From positions 39,631,453-39,695,452 of the forward strand of contig JAOANR010000014.1 of NCBI GenBank assembly GCA_030278955.1: a stretch of 64,000 nucleotides of DNA. The letters run 5' to 3'. Below are positions 24,456 to 35,152 of this stretch, piece by piece (within the stretch, counting starts at the first letter, position 1; every line of letters begins with the position of its first letter). The notes under the pieces were generated by a model, which had not been told where the DNA came from, ran no database searches, and was given only the letters and a program-made list of their open reading frames with translations. The DNA is from Hygrophila difformis (lineage: Eukaryota; Streptophyta; Magnoliopsida; Lamiales; Acanthaceae). Both the position numbers and the translations under genes were made by a program.

Positions 24456-27051
24456 AAACATCATCCATTTTTCATCCAAAACCCTCATTTTATCATAATA
24501 TCTTTAACCCATCATTATGTTGCATCATTCCCGTCTTAATCCCACGGACTAAGACGCAATATTCCCGATTGCAACATAAGGCGTTATGCTGCCAAAATTT
24601 CCATTCTCCACTTTTCACGATTAAACAATTGAACCCCTGTATCAATGATTAAAGACCGAGATTAGCAATGATCAAGGTCAATGGTTATTTGGTGTAAGGA
24701 ACTTTGTTCAATTTATCATTAAAAGATTATTGTACAAAACTCATTTAATCTAAATAGATAATCTGGATTGTAATTTATTAATTATGGAAAGAGAGATTAT
24801 TTAGGTTAATGAGTAATTATGGATTAATTTCCATACCCTTGCATGAGAAACCAATGTCTCTCATGAACGGTTTTCCTTTTTTTACGTTGTCTTTTTTCAT
24901 CTTGTGTTTGCTGTGATGTGTGAAAAAATAGTAAACGATATACAGAATAATGTCGGCGAACGGTCCCTTCACCGGGAAATGAAGTAGCCCGTAGTCTGTT
25001 TATTAATTACTGTTCGTTATTTTGCATGGTCTGGACAATAATTGACGAGGTTAGGTGAACGGTCCTTTCACCAGGAAATGAAGTAGCCACTCAGTTAAAT
25101 ACTGTCCAAATTCAGTTTTATTTTCTTTATCTTAATTTCTAAACCCAAATTCTAATCTGTCAATACTAGCCAATGAGCATTACAGAGAGGAAACATGTAG
25201 GTTTTTATCTGAACTCGCAGACAGTAGAGGCCCAACTGGTAGCGACACTGCCATTATAGGGTTTCTGTTGTCTAAATTCATCCCATCCGAGTAATTGGGA
25301 AATTGGATAGCAGATGTTTGCAGTCCACCCGGTTATTCTGCCACCTCTTCTAGTCTCACGACTGCTTCATATCTGTGTCTCACATTCTGTCTAAACCCAC
25401 CCTTATATTTTGGGTTAATTTAATTTTACACTTCCTTATAAATGTATGCATGATAATATTATGTAAATGTTGTGGTCTTAATTATTTTGGGATCCTTCCC
25501 TTGAACATAGAACTCTTGATTTAAATCAGATGTTTCAAAATCAACTTCTAACAAAAATTCATTTATAAAATCCTGATCTTAGTAAGGGATAAATTCCACA
25601 GTTGTTGCTAATTCACATTCGACTGGAGGTTGATTTTGGGAAATTAGAAGCAGAGTCAGCGATTAGGTCTCACCTAGACTGAAAGGATTTGTGTTTTAAT
25701 TGAGAGTTTAGTACCTGTTTAGGGAATGATTTTCAAACATCTGTTATTTTCCAAAATTGCTGTGTGTTGGGAATCTAGTTTTAACTATCATACCGAGATG
25801 GGATCCACTTGGATTCAAATACAGTGTGTTAGATAATTCTAGAGGAACAATGCATAGGCCTTGGTTATTTTCTAAGATAGGGTTGAGTACTCTTTCAACT
25901 GCTATCCTCTTCTGCCAAAGCCTATTTTGAGTCCTGAGTGAGTGCATCCGGAACGAACTAATCTATTAGTTCGTTTCATTAGTTTGTATCTCATAACCAC
26001 CCGGAAGGAAGTGAACACTGCGAGCGGTTCACCGAGGTCCAGGAATTCTTGATCCACATCCGATCATCCTGACTGGGAGCTTTCCTTTACTACCAGTACG
26101 AAGCTTTTGAAACTTCCAAGTGATAGGATTTTAAATGCTTTCTTTTAATCGCTTTCGTAGAGGTCACTCGGATGCATAAGTAGATCTTCCAACTGCTACT
26201 AGGACTGAGAGTTAAGGGATAGTTCAGGGCTTAATTCAGAATCTTTGGGCGTGACATGGGGGAATGATAGCAGTACTTGACACTTCAACTAATGATTTGT
26301 CAGGTGTTGCTTGTCCACCATAGATGACTAACACACTCTTGCAAGGCATTGCAAGGAGAGTTATGAGTTTGTGATATCTTAGATTTTGTTGTCTTTCAAG
26401 CATGCAAACCTCTACTGTAAGTACCTGTCTGTTAAAGGGAACATGGTATAGGAGCATGAGAGTTGGTTAACTGAAAGGATTATCCCAAACAAAAAAGATT
26501 TGTGTAACAAAATGGAAGTTTAACTGTGCTTCATCTGAATCTTGTCCAATTTTCATTCTTTTCTCCCTGTCTCTTTTGTCTCATTTAAATCTGCTTTCTA
26601 GATAGCTTAGAATAATTTTAACTGCTTTTTTAGAATAATTCCATTGTCTTATTAGAATGTTTTAATTCACTTTCTAGAATTTATCTGCTTAATTTAATTG
26701 CTTTCATAGTTTAGATTAAATTCAGTCATGTAGTTGTTAGTCCAACTCCACAACTGATTATAGCAATACGAGTGGAAAATTTAGTAAAACGACGTGGGCC
26801 CTGCTTCTATCGCACATCCTCCAGTGAACGATCCGGTCTTACTATAAATTACTGCAATTTTTGACACCGTGCGCTTTCGGGCCACAGTTTCCTACATGCG
26901 TATATAAAAACGTGACAACTTACAAATATATCCCTAATCCCAACTCCATCCTCATAATTCCTCATAATTGATTTCATTGAATAAAATCAAACCGGGATTA
27001 TTATTATTTTTCAGAAAATACTCATATAGTGGGAAATTGTCAAAAGTTTCA

Positions 27052-27273
27052 CATATCTTCTTGAGTGGCTGGAACCAGAGTAGTAATGGCAGCATAGGTC
27101 TCAGTAGCAGGTGTGCGAACCTCTTTCATAGGTTGTTCCCAGGGTGTTAGAACAGCATTCCAGGCATCTACACCAATATGCTTAAGAAAAATTCTCATTC
27201 GGTTCTTCCAGAATGGATAATTCGAACCATCAAACAGAGGACGTCTCAAGACAGAGCCACCTTCTCTATTCAT
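27052..27273 (-). pseudogene. 5' fragment of copia gag
   Basis: This holds the N-terminus of the copia gag from ATG 27273 (LFDGSNYPFWKNRMRIFL), matching the start of plant copia gag proteins. It runs to the CATAT duplication, where the 4.6-kb insertion interrupts it. The rest of gag resumes at 22442 in the same frame. Confidence 0.9.
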
Positions 27274-27302
27274 TATGGACCGGACTCAGATAAACGTTAG
27301 AG

Positions 27303-27320
27303 CCCCGCTCTGATACTAAT
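27303..27320 (-). other. Primer-binding site of the copia element
   Basis: On the minus strand, directly after the 5' LTR, the sequence reads ATTAGTATCAGAGCGGGG. TATCAGAGC matches the 3' end complement of initiator tRNA-Met, the usual plant copia primer. Confidence 0.8.
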
Positions 27321-28160
27321 TGACAGGCCCAAGCTAATAGATAAAACCCTGTATGCGTTGTTTGAGCGTAGTCTCAACAAACTTGCAAACCACAACCAGA
27401 GGCAAACACAAACAGAGGAAAATAACCAAGAACACAAAGAGTTTGGTTACCCAGTTCGATCCTCCGATCTACATCTGGGGGCTCCAAGCCAGGTTTTCAC
27501 TAGATTCACCCAAACCATTGAATCACACATCAATACACCTTACACATCCTTACGTTCCAGTGAACTTCTCTATCTAATCATCCTAGACTAGAGAAACACA
27601 ATGGAGCATCAACTATCTACCCAAATGTAAGCAATTCACTAGCAGATGTTAAGGTGGTGTTTGGGAATCCTAGCTACTCAACAAATCATGCGCAATGGTG
27701 ATAAAAAAAAACACCTACGATATGCACGGATTGTGTTTACAAAGAATGAATCCCGAAATGCCTAAACACAAACCCAAGACCCCATTAAAATGCAGCAGAC
27801 ACAACAAGTAAAACTATACCAGTTGTAAAATGGTTGTTGATGTCTTCTGTAAACAACGAACTTCAGGGGAATTCTACTCCAGCTTCCAACTCGCCATAAT
27901 CCCAAATGAGAATCTGCAAATGTTCTGTAAATTGAGCTGTGATTGCGGCTAGAAGACTCTACAATCACTCAAGGACGAAGACATGTATTTATATGGGTTT
28001 TAAGGCCCATCTAAACCCTTAAAAGCCTGCTAAGGGGAAATGCCACGTCATTGTACTTTTCTGTGCTTTTTCAGTGAAGAGAAACAAGCGTTGTTGGCAC
28101 GATGTTGCAAGAACAGCAAATTTAGCGAACATCTTCACAATACTAAAGATATCCCTAACA
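27321..28160 (-). repeat. 5' LTR of the copia element
   Basis: Direct repeat of 14719-15556, with the same TGACAGGCCC start and CCCTAACA end. Followed at once by GCTGT, the second copy of the target duplication. Confidence 0.95.
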
Positions 28161-28165
28161 GCTGT

Positions 28166-28393
28166 TAACTGATTATGTGAGTAATAATTAGTTAAAATTA
28201 GCTGTTTGATAATTTGGAGACTAACTTTTTGCCTAGAATAAGTTAAAATTCAAAATGCTGCTATTTGCAGCGGTTTCAAAAAGAGTTGATTGAACATTGT
28301 TTTAAGTTATTTTGTCTTTTTAAATTATCTATTTTATCTCATATTGTGAGACAAATTAACTGATTGGTAACTATTTTGCCAAACAGGACCAAT
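28166..28393. repeat. Right part of the interrupted hAT-like MITE
   Basis: This AT-rich non-coding stretch ends TTTTGCCAAACAGGACCAAT, the inverted counterpart of the terminus at 14687. It resumes the sequence broken by the copia insertion (TTAGCTGT | GCTGTTAACTGATTATG). Confidence 0.5.
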
Positions 28394-29235
28394 GTAAAAC
28401 AAACACGCAACTAGTTTTATTTTAAAGAAAAAGTTCTAAAATTTGTGACACGGGGTGGGAGAGTTTGTCCAATGAAAGTTTGCTAGAGGGCACGAGCACG
28501 AAGAATGAAATGAAAAATTCAACGGGAACATTAAAGGAGGGCGCTGTGATATCAAAAAGTGCGCATGTTTAAGCCAATCTGGTTTCTGTAATGGCATAAG
28601 AATTACCAGCAGGTGCAGACAGCGCTAAAAATGATGTGTAGCCATTTGTAAAGTGATGTATAAGCGTTATAAAGTTATGTATAGACGGTAGTTTGTTTTT
28701 TTTTTAGTTTTTTGTTCATAACCTCCATCCATCACTTTTTTATACGCACACATCATTTCATATACACATACCCATCACTTTTGAATGTGCCAGTACCTAC
28801 AGACTGCCAGCACCCAAACGATTTCATGTTTAAGCTATTACACCCGGCGCAGTGGGGGAATATAAAATTCTCTCAATTTTACACATGCTTCTATATGCTG
28901 CTCTTCTTGGACTTTCTGGATGGAGTTTTATAACTGTTTTTTTACTAAATGAAAGTTTTAAAATAGTTTTAATTTTATTTAAATAAATTATAGTGTTCGA
29001 ATATATATAAATAAATAATTTTTTTTGGTAAACTATATAAATGAATTATTCGTATGTCGTCAATATTTTTCTAATAATTTATTTTAGAAAATATTATTCT
29101 TTTATTTAAATAGCTTCTAAAAATATTATTTATCCTCACTAAAAGTAAGGCTCGTGCAACATTTATTTAATTAAAATTTAATAATGGGGGCCAAATTTTG
29201 AATTTTAAAATTATTGAACAATTATTCGTAACATA
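28394..29235. other. Non-coding AT-rich stretch
   Basis: I see no gene, terminal repeat or domain here. The open frame at 28712-28933 has no recognisable content. Confidence 0.5.
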
Positions 29236-29346
29236 AGTAAGATATTTTTTTTCAGTAAAAAAGAAGGGCTGAAGCTTTTTCATTCATAAAGATGATGCAA
29301 ATGGGACAAGCCCATGGAATCCTTTAACAATTCATCCCGAATACAA

Positions 29347-32300
29347 TCAGGGGGATTTTAAGTTGAGATGTTTCTCACGAAGTAAAAGGTCGCAAACAGA
29401 GTTGGCCTCTCTGGGAATGGATGAAAATGTGAGATGCCAGTTCCAGGTCTTAAGCTGCTGAATTTTGGTGAAGATGTCTGAGTCATTACCATAGGTATCC
29501 GAGTTAGAGTTGATCAGATCAATGGCTTGTCTACAATCGCTCTCGATCATCAAGTGAGTAATGCCCAAGCTCCATGCTTCCTGGAAACCGAGGAGTATTC
29601 CCAGGCCTCGGCTTGTAAAATATCCATGGGAATTTTCTTTGATCGCACTCCTCCAACCCAGCGACCATTGTTGTCCCGAATGACACCTCCAGCTAAGCTA
29701 TGAGACCCGGATGAACTCCCATCGCAGTTGAGCTTAAACCAACCTTCAGGCGGTTTATTCCATGACACTCGAACCGTCCTTCAAGCTTTCGTACCTAAGC
29801 TCTTGGATACATTGAGAGAATAAATATAGTTCCTGCTACTCTGGGAAATAAGCGAAGGAAGGGACTCCCAGTTGGGATCAATAAGAGCATAGAACTTCTT
29901 ACACATGGATTTCCAAATCAACCAAATACCAAAGACAAAGGTGGTTGCCGTAAGGGTATCGGTCTTAGCACATGTAATAGATTCAATCCACTCCTTGATT
30001 GAGGTTAACCAGAAAGATCTTCTGGAGAAGCCCAGTTGGTGCCAAACTCGAGCCGAAGGGGGACAGTCTCTAAGGGCATGGATAGAACTTTCAGGTGCTC
30101 CACAAATCTGGCAGCTATCATCATGTCTAAGATGTCTCATGCAAAGCTCGGAGTCGGTGAGAATTCTGTTGTGGTAGCATAGCCATAGGAAAGCTCGAGG
30201 ATGTTGAGAGCTAGGCCATCTCCAGATTTGTTTCCAAATAGGAGACATGCCATTGATGGATGTCGAATTTGAACATAATGACTCCCTTACACTTTTGGTC
30301 GAGAATTTGCCATGGGGGCAAGGTCTCCAAAATGGAATATCGTCTGGATCAGATTGGTTAGGCGGAATGATATCATTGAGTAGACGAAGGATATGGATGA
30401 GGAGAATTTCGATCAAGTCCCCCATACACCAAGAGCCGTCAACTGCATGGGACTCTAAATGGCGATCAAGGTCCAGATTTGTGAGGGGGCGAAGGGCATG
30501 ATCCTGCAAAGCAAAATCCTTATCAATCCAATGATCAATCCAGAAGAGTATGGCCTAACCATTGCATTTCCTCCATCCTACACAGGGAGGAAATTTAGAC
30601 CAAACATTCATAATATCCTTGGCAAAGTAAGATAAGGAGGGGGCTTGTTGTTTAAGCTTGTGATATCGCCAAAGGAGGCTCCAACAGCTTTTGAGGAGAA
30701 GGGCATCATTGAGAGTGGAAAGACGATGGAAGCCTAAACCTCCAGCAGCCACATCAAGCGTTACATTGTCCCAAGCAATTAAATGGATTTTCCTGTGATT
30801 ACTAGTAGTCCCCCAAAGGAAATTACGACAGATACGATCCATTTCTGAGATAACCCCAACAGGAAGTTTCAAAACCTGCATGGGATAAATAGCAATAGCA
30901 TGGAGGACGGACTTGATGAGGACAATACGACCAACAAAACTTAAAGTTTTACAGGACCAACCATTGAGTTTAGAATTCATTTTATCAATAAATTGGGATA
31001 TCAAGATAAGTCCCTATGTTAGAAGAACTGCGGATACCAAACATAAGCTCAATACTAAGGCGGTCATCTCTAGACACAATATTACCAAACATGATCTTAG
31101 ATTTAGACAAACTAATCAAAAGACCAGAATTATCACAAAAAGCAGAAACGATAGATTTGATAATGCATGCTTGATCAATGCTAGCTTTATAAAACAGCAA
31201 AATGTCATCAGCAAAAAAGGTATAAGGGATTTTAAGAGAATTCTTATTCCATGAAGGTGGTTTCCATTGTCCTTGAATGACAGCTGTGTTGATCATGGCG
31301 CCAAGTCTTTCCATACAAAGAATAAAAATGTAAGGGGAGATAGGATCCCCTTAACGGACTCCTCTTGAAGGTTTAAAAGTTGAGGAAAGGTTGCCATTCC
31401 AAACAACCTGCATAGAAGAGGAAGGAAAGGTTGCCATTCCAAACAACCTGCATAGAAGAGGACTCAATGCAAGCCATAACCAAATTAGTAAAATGGACAG
31501 GAAAGCCAAAAAGGAGAAGAGTTTCCCTGATGAAGTTCCAGTTAAGATTATCGTAAGCTTTCTCTAAATCCAACTTGATAGTCATGTAACCTGGCTTAGC
31601 CCTTGATTTCTCCATAAAATGAGTTAATTCACTACATATAATGATACTATCCTGGATATGACGACCCAGGACAAAGCTGGCTTGTCCAGAGGACACCAGT
31701 TTAGAGTGAAGAGGTGTCATTTTATTCAAGAGTGTTTTGGTGAGAATCTTGTATAGGACGTTGCAAAGACTGATGGGCCTGAATTGCGTGACGGATTTAG
31801 GATTAGGAACCTTGGGAATAAGAACAATCGAGGTTTGGTTGAAACTCTGAATAAGTTGGGGGTTGGAGAAACAATGTTGGAGGTGGCTGTGAACAGCTGC
31901 TCCCACAACATTCCAATTTCTCTGAAAAAAAGCCGCATGAAAACCATCGGGGCCGGGAGCTTTTAGGGGAGCCATCTCTTCAAGAGCAACCCAAATCTCG
32001 TCAAAGGAAGGGATGATATTAAGCTCGTCAGCTTCCAGAGTGGACAGAGTAGGGAGAGTCCCAACGAACTGATGCATAAGGGAAGGGCTGTTATGATCAC
32101 AAGAGTAGAGATCCTTGAAATAGTTGACCACCATATTCTGAATAAGAGTAGGGTCAATATAGGTGGATCCGACAGCATCTTCTAGGATAGAGAATAATTT
32201 TTTGGTGTTCCTATGTTTGACAAATTGATGGTAGAACTTTGTGTTTTGATCCCCTGAAAGGCTCCAGTCCCTAATACTTCTCTGGATCCATGCAAGCTCT

Positions 32301-33296
32301 TCTTCCTCAAGAATTTTGGATAACTCAGTGCTAAGTTGATAATGAAGGCGACGCAAAAAAACCTGCTCCAACCAGTCAGATCTCTTTTCAATACCAGCCA
32401 ACCTGGCTCTCAACCTGGCCTTATGCCTGTAGACTGAATTATAAGTAAGACCATGCCAAAGAGATGCCTTAACCTGGAGGTGAGAAAGGTTATCCAGAAG
32501 AGATCCACCATCCTGCCAGATGTCAGAAATAAGTTTCACAAAACTAGGATGAGATCGCCAAGCAATTCTATATCTAAAAATCTTCGGACGGGGGGTGTTG
32601 CTATGATCATCATCCAACTTGATTTTAGAAAGGAGTGGAGCATGGTCAGACATGAGGCAAGGGAGGATTTCCACAGTGGAGAAAGGATAGGCAGAAGACC
32701 AATCCGAGTTCATGAGGAGTCTGTCCAAACGGCGTCTAATAGAACCTCTGTACCAAGTAAAGTCACTGCCAAACAATCTAATATCAGACAGATTATTAGA
32801 GGACATCCATTGCTGTAGCTCGGAGCATGAAGTAATAGAAGTAGAGCCTCCCCTAGATTCAGACAACCGAGCAATACAATTAAGATCTCCACCGACCAAC
32901 CAAGGACCCAAGCACTGGCTACAAATACGTGATAATTCAGGCCAAAGACAAGCCCGTCGAACTTTACTAGAAGCTGCATAAACAAAGGTAATGTGCCATG
33001 AGTAATTTTGAAAAGAGGTTAAAGTATCAACGAATTGGGGATGACATTCCACGACTCAACCTTAATCTTATCCTCCAAAGAAACCAAATACCACCAGAAA
33101 ATCCTTGAGCCTCAATTCTGAAAGAATGTGAGAAACCACTTCTTCTAATGAAGTAGTCAGCATTACTCCCACTAATTCTCGGCTCAAACATAGCTATAAG
33201 ATCCACTCTATAACGGGAAGTCATATCTTTGAATTCACGACGAAAAGCATTCGAGCCTGCGCCCTGCACGTTCCAACAAACAAAGGCAAAAGACAT
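29347..33296 (-). pseudogene. LINE ORF2: endonuclease, reverse transcriptase, zf-RVT, RNase H (broken)
   Basis: On the minus strand: an exonuclease-endonuclease-phosphatase domain (FVCWNVQGAGS near 33290; VGGDLNCI; SDHAPLL); reverse transcriptase (APLKAPGPDGFHAAFFQ, FRPISLCNVLYKI, KLDLEKAYD, and the catalytic FADD box near 31215); a zf-RVT region (FLWLCYHNRILT ... CQICG ... HALRDCP); and RNase H (FKLNCDGSSSG ... IESDC). Lesions: a frameshift near 33030-33050, a 40-bp tandem duplication at 31384-31463 shifting frame in the reverse transcriptase, TAA at 31351-31353 where GVRQGDP is expected, further breaks near 30555-31000, and a frameshift in RNase H near 29560. It is inactive. Confidence 0.92.
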
Positions 33297-33411
33297 AGAA
33301 AATAGAGGGATTAAAAGTTACCCGAGGCGGACTAGAAGTGCAAATGGGGCGGCACACTAGAGGCCCTAGTAGGAGATGGATTGAGAGGAGGATCCCCCGT
33401 ATCCATAGCGT

Positions 33412-34794
33412 CTACAAAAGAGTCTGTGTCAATAGATGCAAGAGCCACATTGTCTGGGCCTCTGGGGGCCTTCCACCCAGGCTGATGAAGGAGGAAGTGG
33501 AATTCTTAGGATTGCTGGCTGGGGGAACGTTGAAAGAGACCACCGTGTGATTAGTATCTTTGAGGGAGGTGTGGGAGGAGAAAGCTTGCAATCCTAAAAG
33601 TTGAGGCCAGACTTGAGAAGAGACAGGAGAAGAAGGGTTAGAGTTAGGGTAAGAATGTTTTGGCTGAGTAGAGAGAGGGGTTTTGGCAGTAGGTCTTCTG
33701 ATGTTGGCATTAAAATTGGAGGGGGGGACTGGTCTGCTGCGACTAGGCAAAGTTGACTTAGGTGGAGCTGGCTGTGGATGAGCAATGGTGCAGGTCTCGA
33801 TATGGCCTTGATGATCGGATGAATCTGCTAGGATTGAGAAGCGGTTACCGCTAGTGGGAGATGAAGGACGATTCGAGTTCACTGTTCTTGGAGGTTGGCG
33901 TCTTCTTGATTGAGCAAGCATCCAGGGACCGAATGTGTTATCTGTCTGGGAACCCTCTTTAGGTTGTTCAACATGTATGGGAGGATCCACCTTAAGAGCT
34001 TCCACGGAAGGACAGTTCGGTTATAAATGGCCATATTTGCCGTAAAGGAAACACACCATTTTGATATTTTCATACTCCACATTGAAGTCTATGCCATCGA
34101 TAGAAATACATGGTGTCAAAGGCTTATCCAGAACAATTCGGACAGCAAGGCGTGCAAATCGGCCCCTCTTCTTGTCTCCCGTATTAAAATCAACACTAAT
34201 AACATGCCCAAGAACTGAGCCTGCAAGAGCAATGACCCTGTTATTATACATATGCATTGATAAACTCGGCACCCTTACACAAGTCACCATGGACTTCACT
34301 TCATTGGTCTTGGGATTAAAAAACTCCTCCCACTTTTGAACATGTAAGTAGTGACCCAGGATCATCCAGGGACCACCAGTGAGAGCTTGAGAGGCTTCTT
34401 CCGATGACTGAAATCGGATGACATAGCAGTCATTATCCAAATCTATGAAATCATAACTTTTTGCAAAAGGCCAAATCTGCTCGATTCTTGATTGGAGTAT
34501 TTTGAAGGAAGTCCTTCTGCCAATGACTTTAAACACGATCGCGTTGGCCCACGGCTTTAGTAGATACTCTCGAAATGAATTGGAGAAGGTGGTGCATGGC
34601 TTGCCATTGTCATATGAGAGTTGTAGGTCAGAAGGATCCCTGTAGGAGTCTGCCGGATTGTCGTCAAAAGTAATATGGATGAAGCCTGCCTTCCGACGAG
34701 CGATATCGCTATACAAGGATCGCTGTCGTTTGTTGTTGTGGGTATCCAAGGGGTCAGGTGGAACTCCATGATCGGAGCCATCATCATCTTCCAT
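33412..34794 (-). pseudogene. LINE ORF1: DUF4283-like nucleic-acid-binding protein (broken)
   Basis: It starts at ATG 34794 (MEDDDGSDHGVP). The segment from about residue 60 (FREYLLKPWANAIVFKVIGR ... YVIRFQSSEEASQALTGGPW) is the DUF4283 type common in plant LINE ORF1. The following VEYENIKMVCFLYGKYGHL is the zinc-knuckle region with a Cys replaced by Tyr. The frame then stops near 34021 and a second frame carries a Pro/Ser-rich tail to 33412. The protein would normally coat LINE RNA. Confidence 0.85.
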
Positions 34795-35152
34795 GTCAAT
34801 AGAAAAAAACCAGTCGCTGGGTCTTGAATTAGTTTATTGGAGAGAAAAAAATTTCCATTCTATGTTGAATTTTTATTAGTATTAGTAAGATATTTAAAGT
34901 GAAAGAAATTGTTTTGTTTTGTGTTTTTTTCTTCTTATTTAAAAAAATATAATTTATTAATTTTTTAAAATACAAATAATTGGATAATAGTATCCGGTAC
35001 AGCACATAATCGTTTATGACACTCTTTTTTTCCCCATTTCTCCCGCAGCTTCAATTTGAAGTAATAGGAATTCAAATTTTGAATGAATTATTAGCTTTAC
35101 CATAATCTCCCTCATCTCGATTATAATTTCTATGGTAAAATAAAAACGTTGA

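Larger units (their letters stand above)
22445..27051 (+). mobile_element. 4.6-kb solo-LTR-like insertion inside copia gag
   Basis: It starts TG (TGATAATGGCC), ends CA (AAAGTTTCA) and is flanked by the 5-bp duplication CATAT (22440-22444 and 27052-27056). Removing it with one CATAT rejoins the gag frame exactly, so it is a true insertion. I find no internal direct-repeat pair, no gag or pol and no ORF of note. A TATAAATA box at 23185-23192 on the + strand follows a promoter-like region. A stretch near 26820-26890 (TGACACCGTGCGCTTTCGGG) resembles the R/U5 end of Tat/Athila-type gypsy LTRs. A solo LTR of a very large gypsy LTR is the best reading. A non-autonomous LARD-type element is the alternative. 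Confidence 0.75.
14719..28160 (-). mobile_element. Sirevirus-like Ty1/copia LTR retrotransposon, full length, disrupted
   Basis: The element is bounded by two direct LTRs of about 840 bp (TG...CA) and a perfect 5-bp target duplication GCTGT at 14714-14718 and 28161-28165. Read on the minus strand the order is 5' LTR, primer site, gag, protease, integrase, reverse transcriptase, RNase H, an extra 3' ORF, polypurine tract and 3' LTR. Integrase preceding reverse transcriptase marks it as copia. The 549-codon ORF after RNase H is the Sirevirus (SIRE/Maximus) layout. By eye the LTRs differ at some 25-30 places, so it is not very recent. Gag is split by the insertion 22445-27051 and pol carries several stops and frameshifts. 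Confidence 0.93.
29248..34883 (-). mobile_element. Full-length L1-type LINE with RNase H
   Basis: The element is flanked by a perfect 12-bp target duplication AGTAAGATATTT at 29236-29247 and 34884-34895. The left edge is a short T-run, which is the poly-A tail read on the minus strand. ORF1 (DUF4283-like plus zinc-knuckle remnant) and ORF2 (endonuclease, reverse transcriptase, zf-RVT, RNase H) are both present. The 5' end lies about 90 bp before ORF1, so the copy is essentially complete though mutated. Insertion was by target-primed reverse transcription, as the duplication and tail show. Confidence 0.92.

Noticed and set aside
28712..28933. 73-codon frame between copia and LINE
   Set aside because: AT-rich, His/Phe-rich product with no domain and no flanking gene structure.
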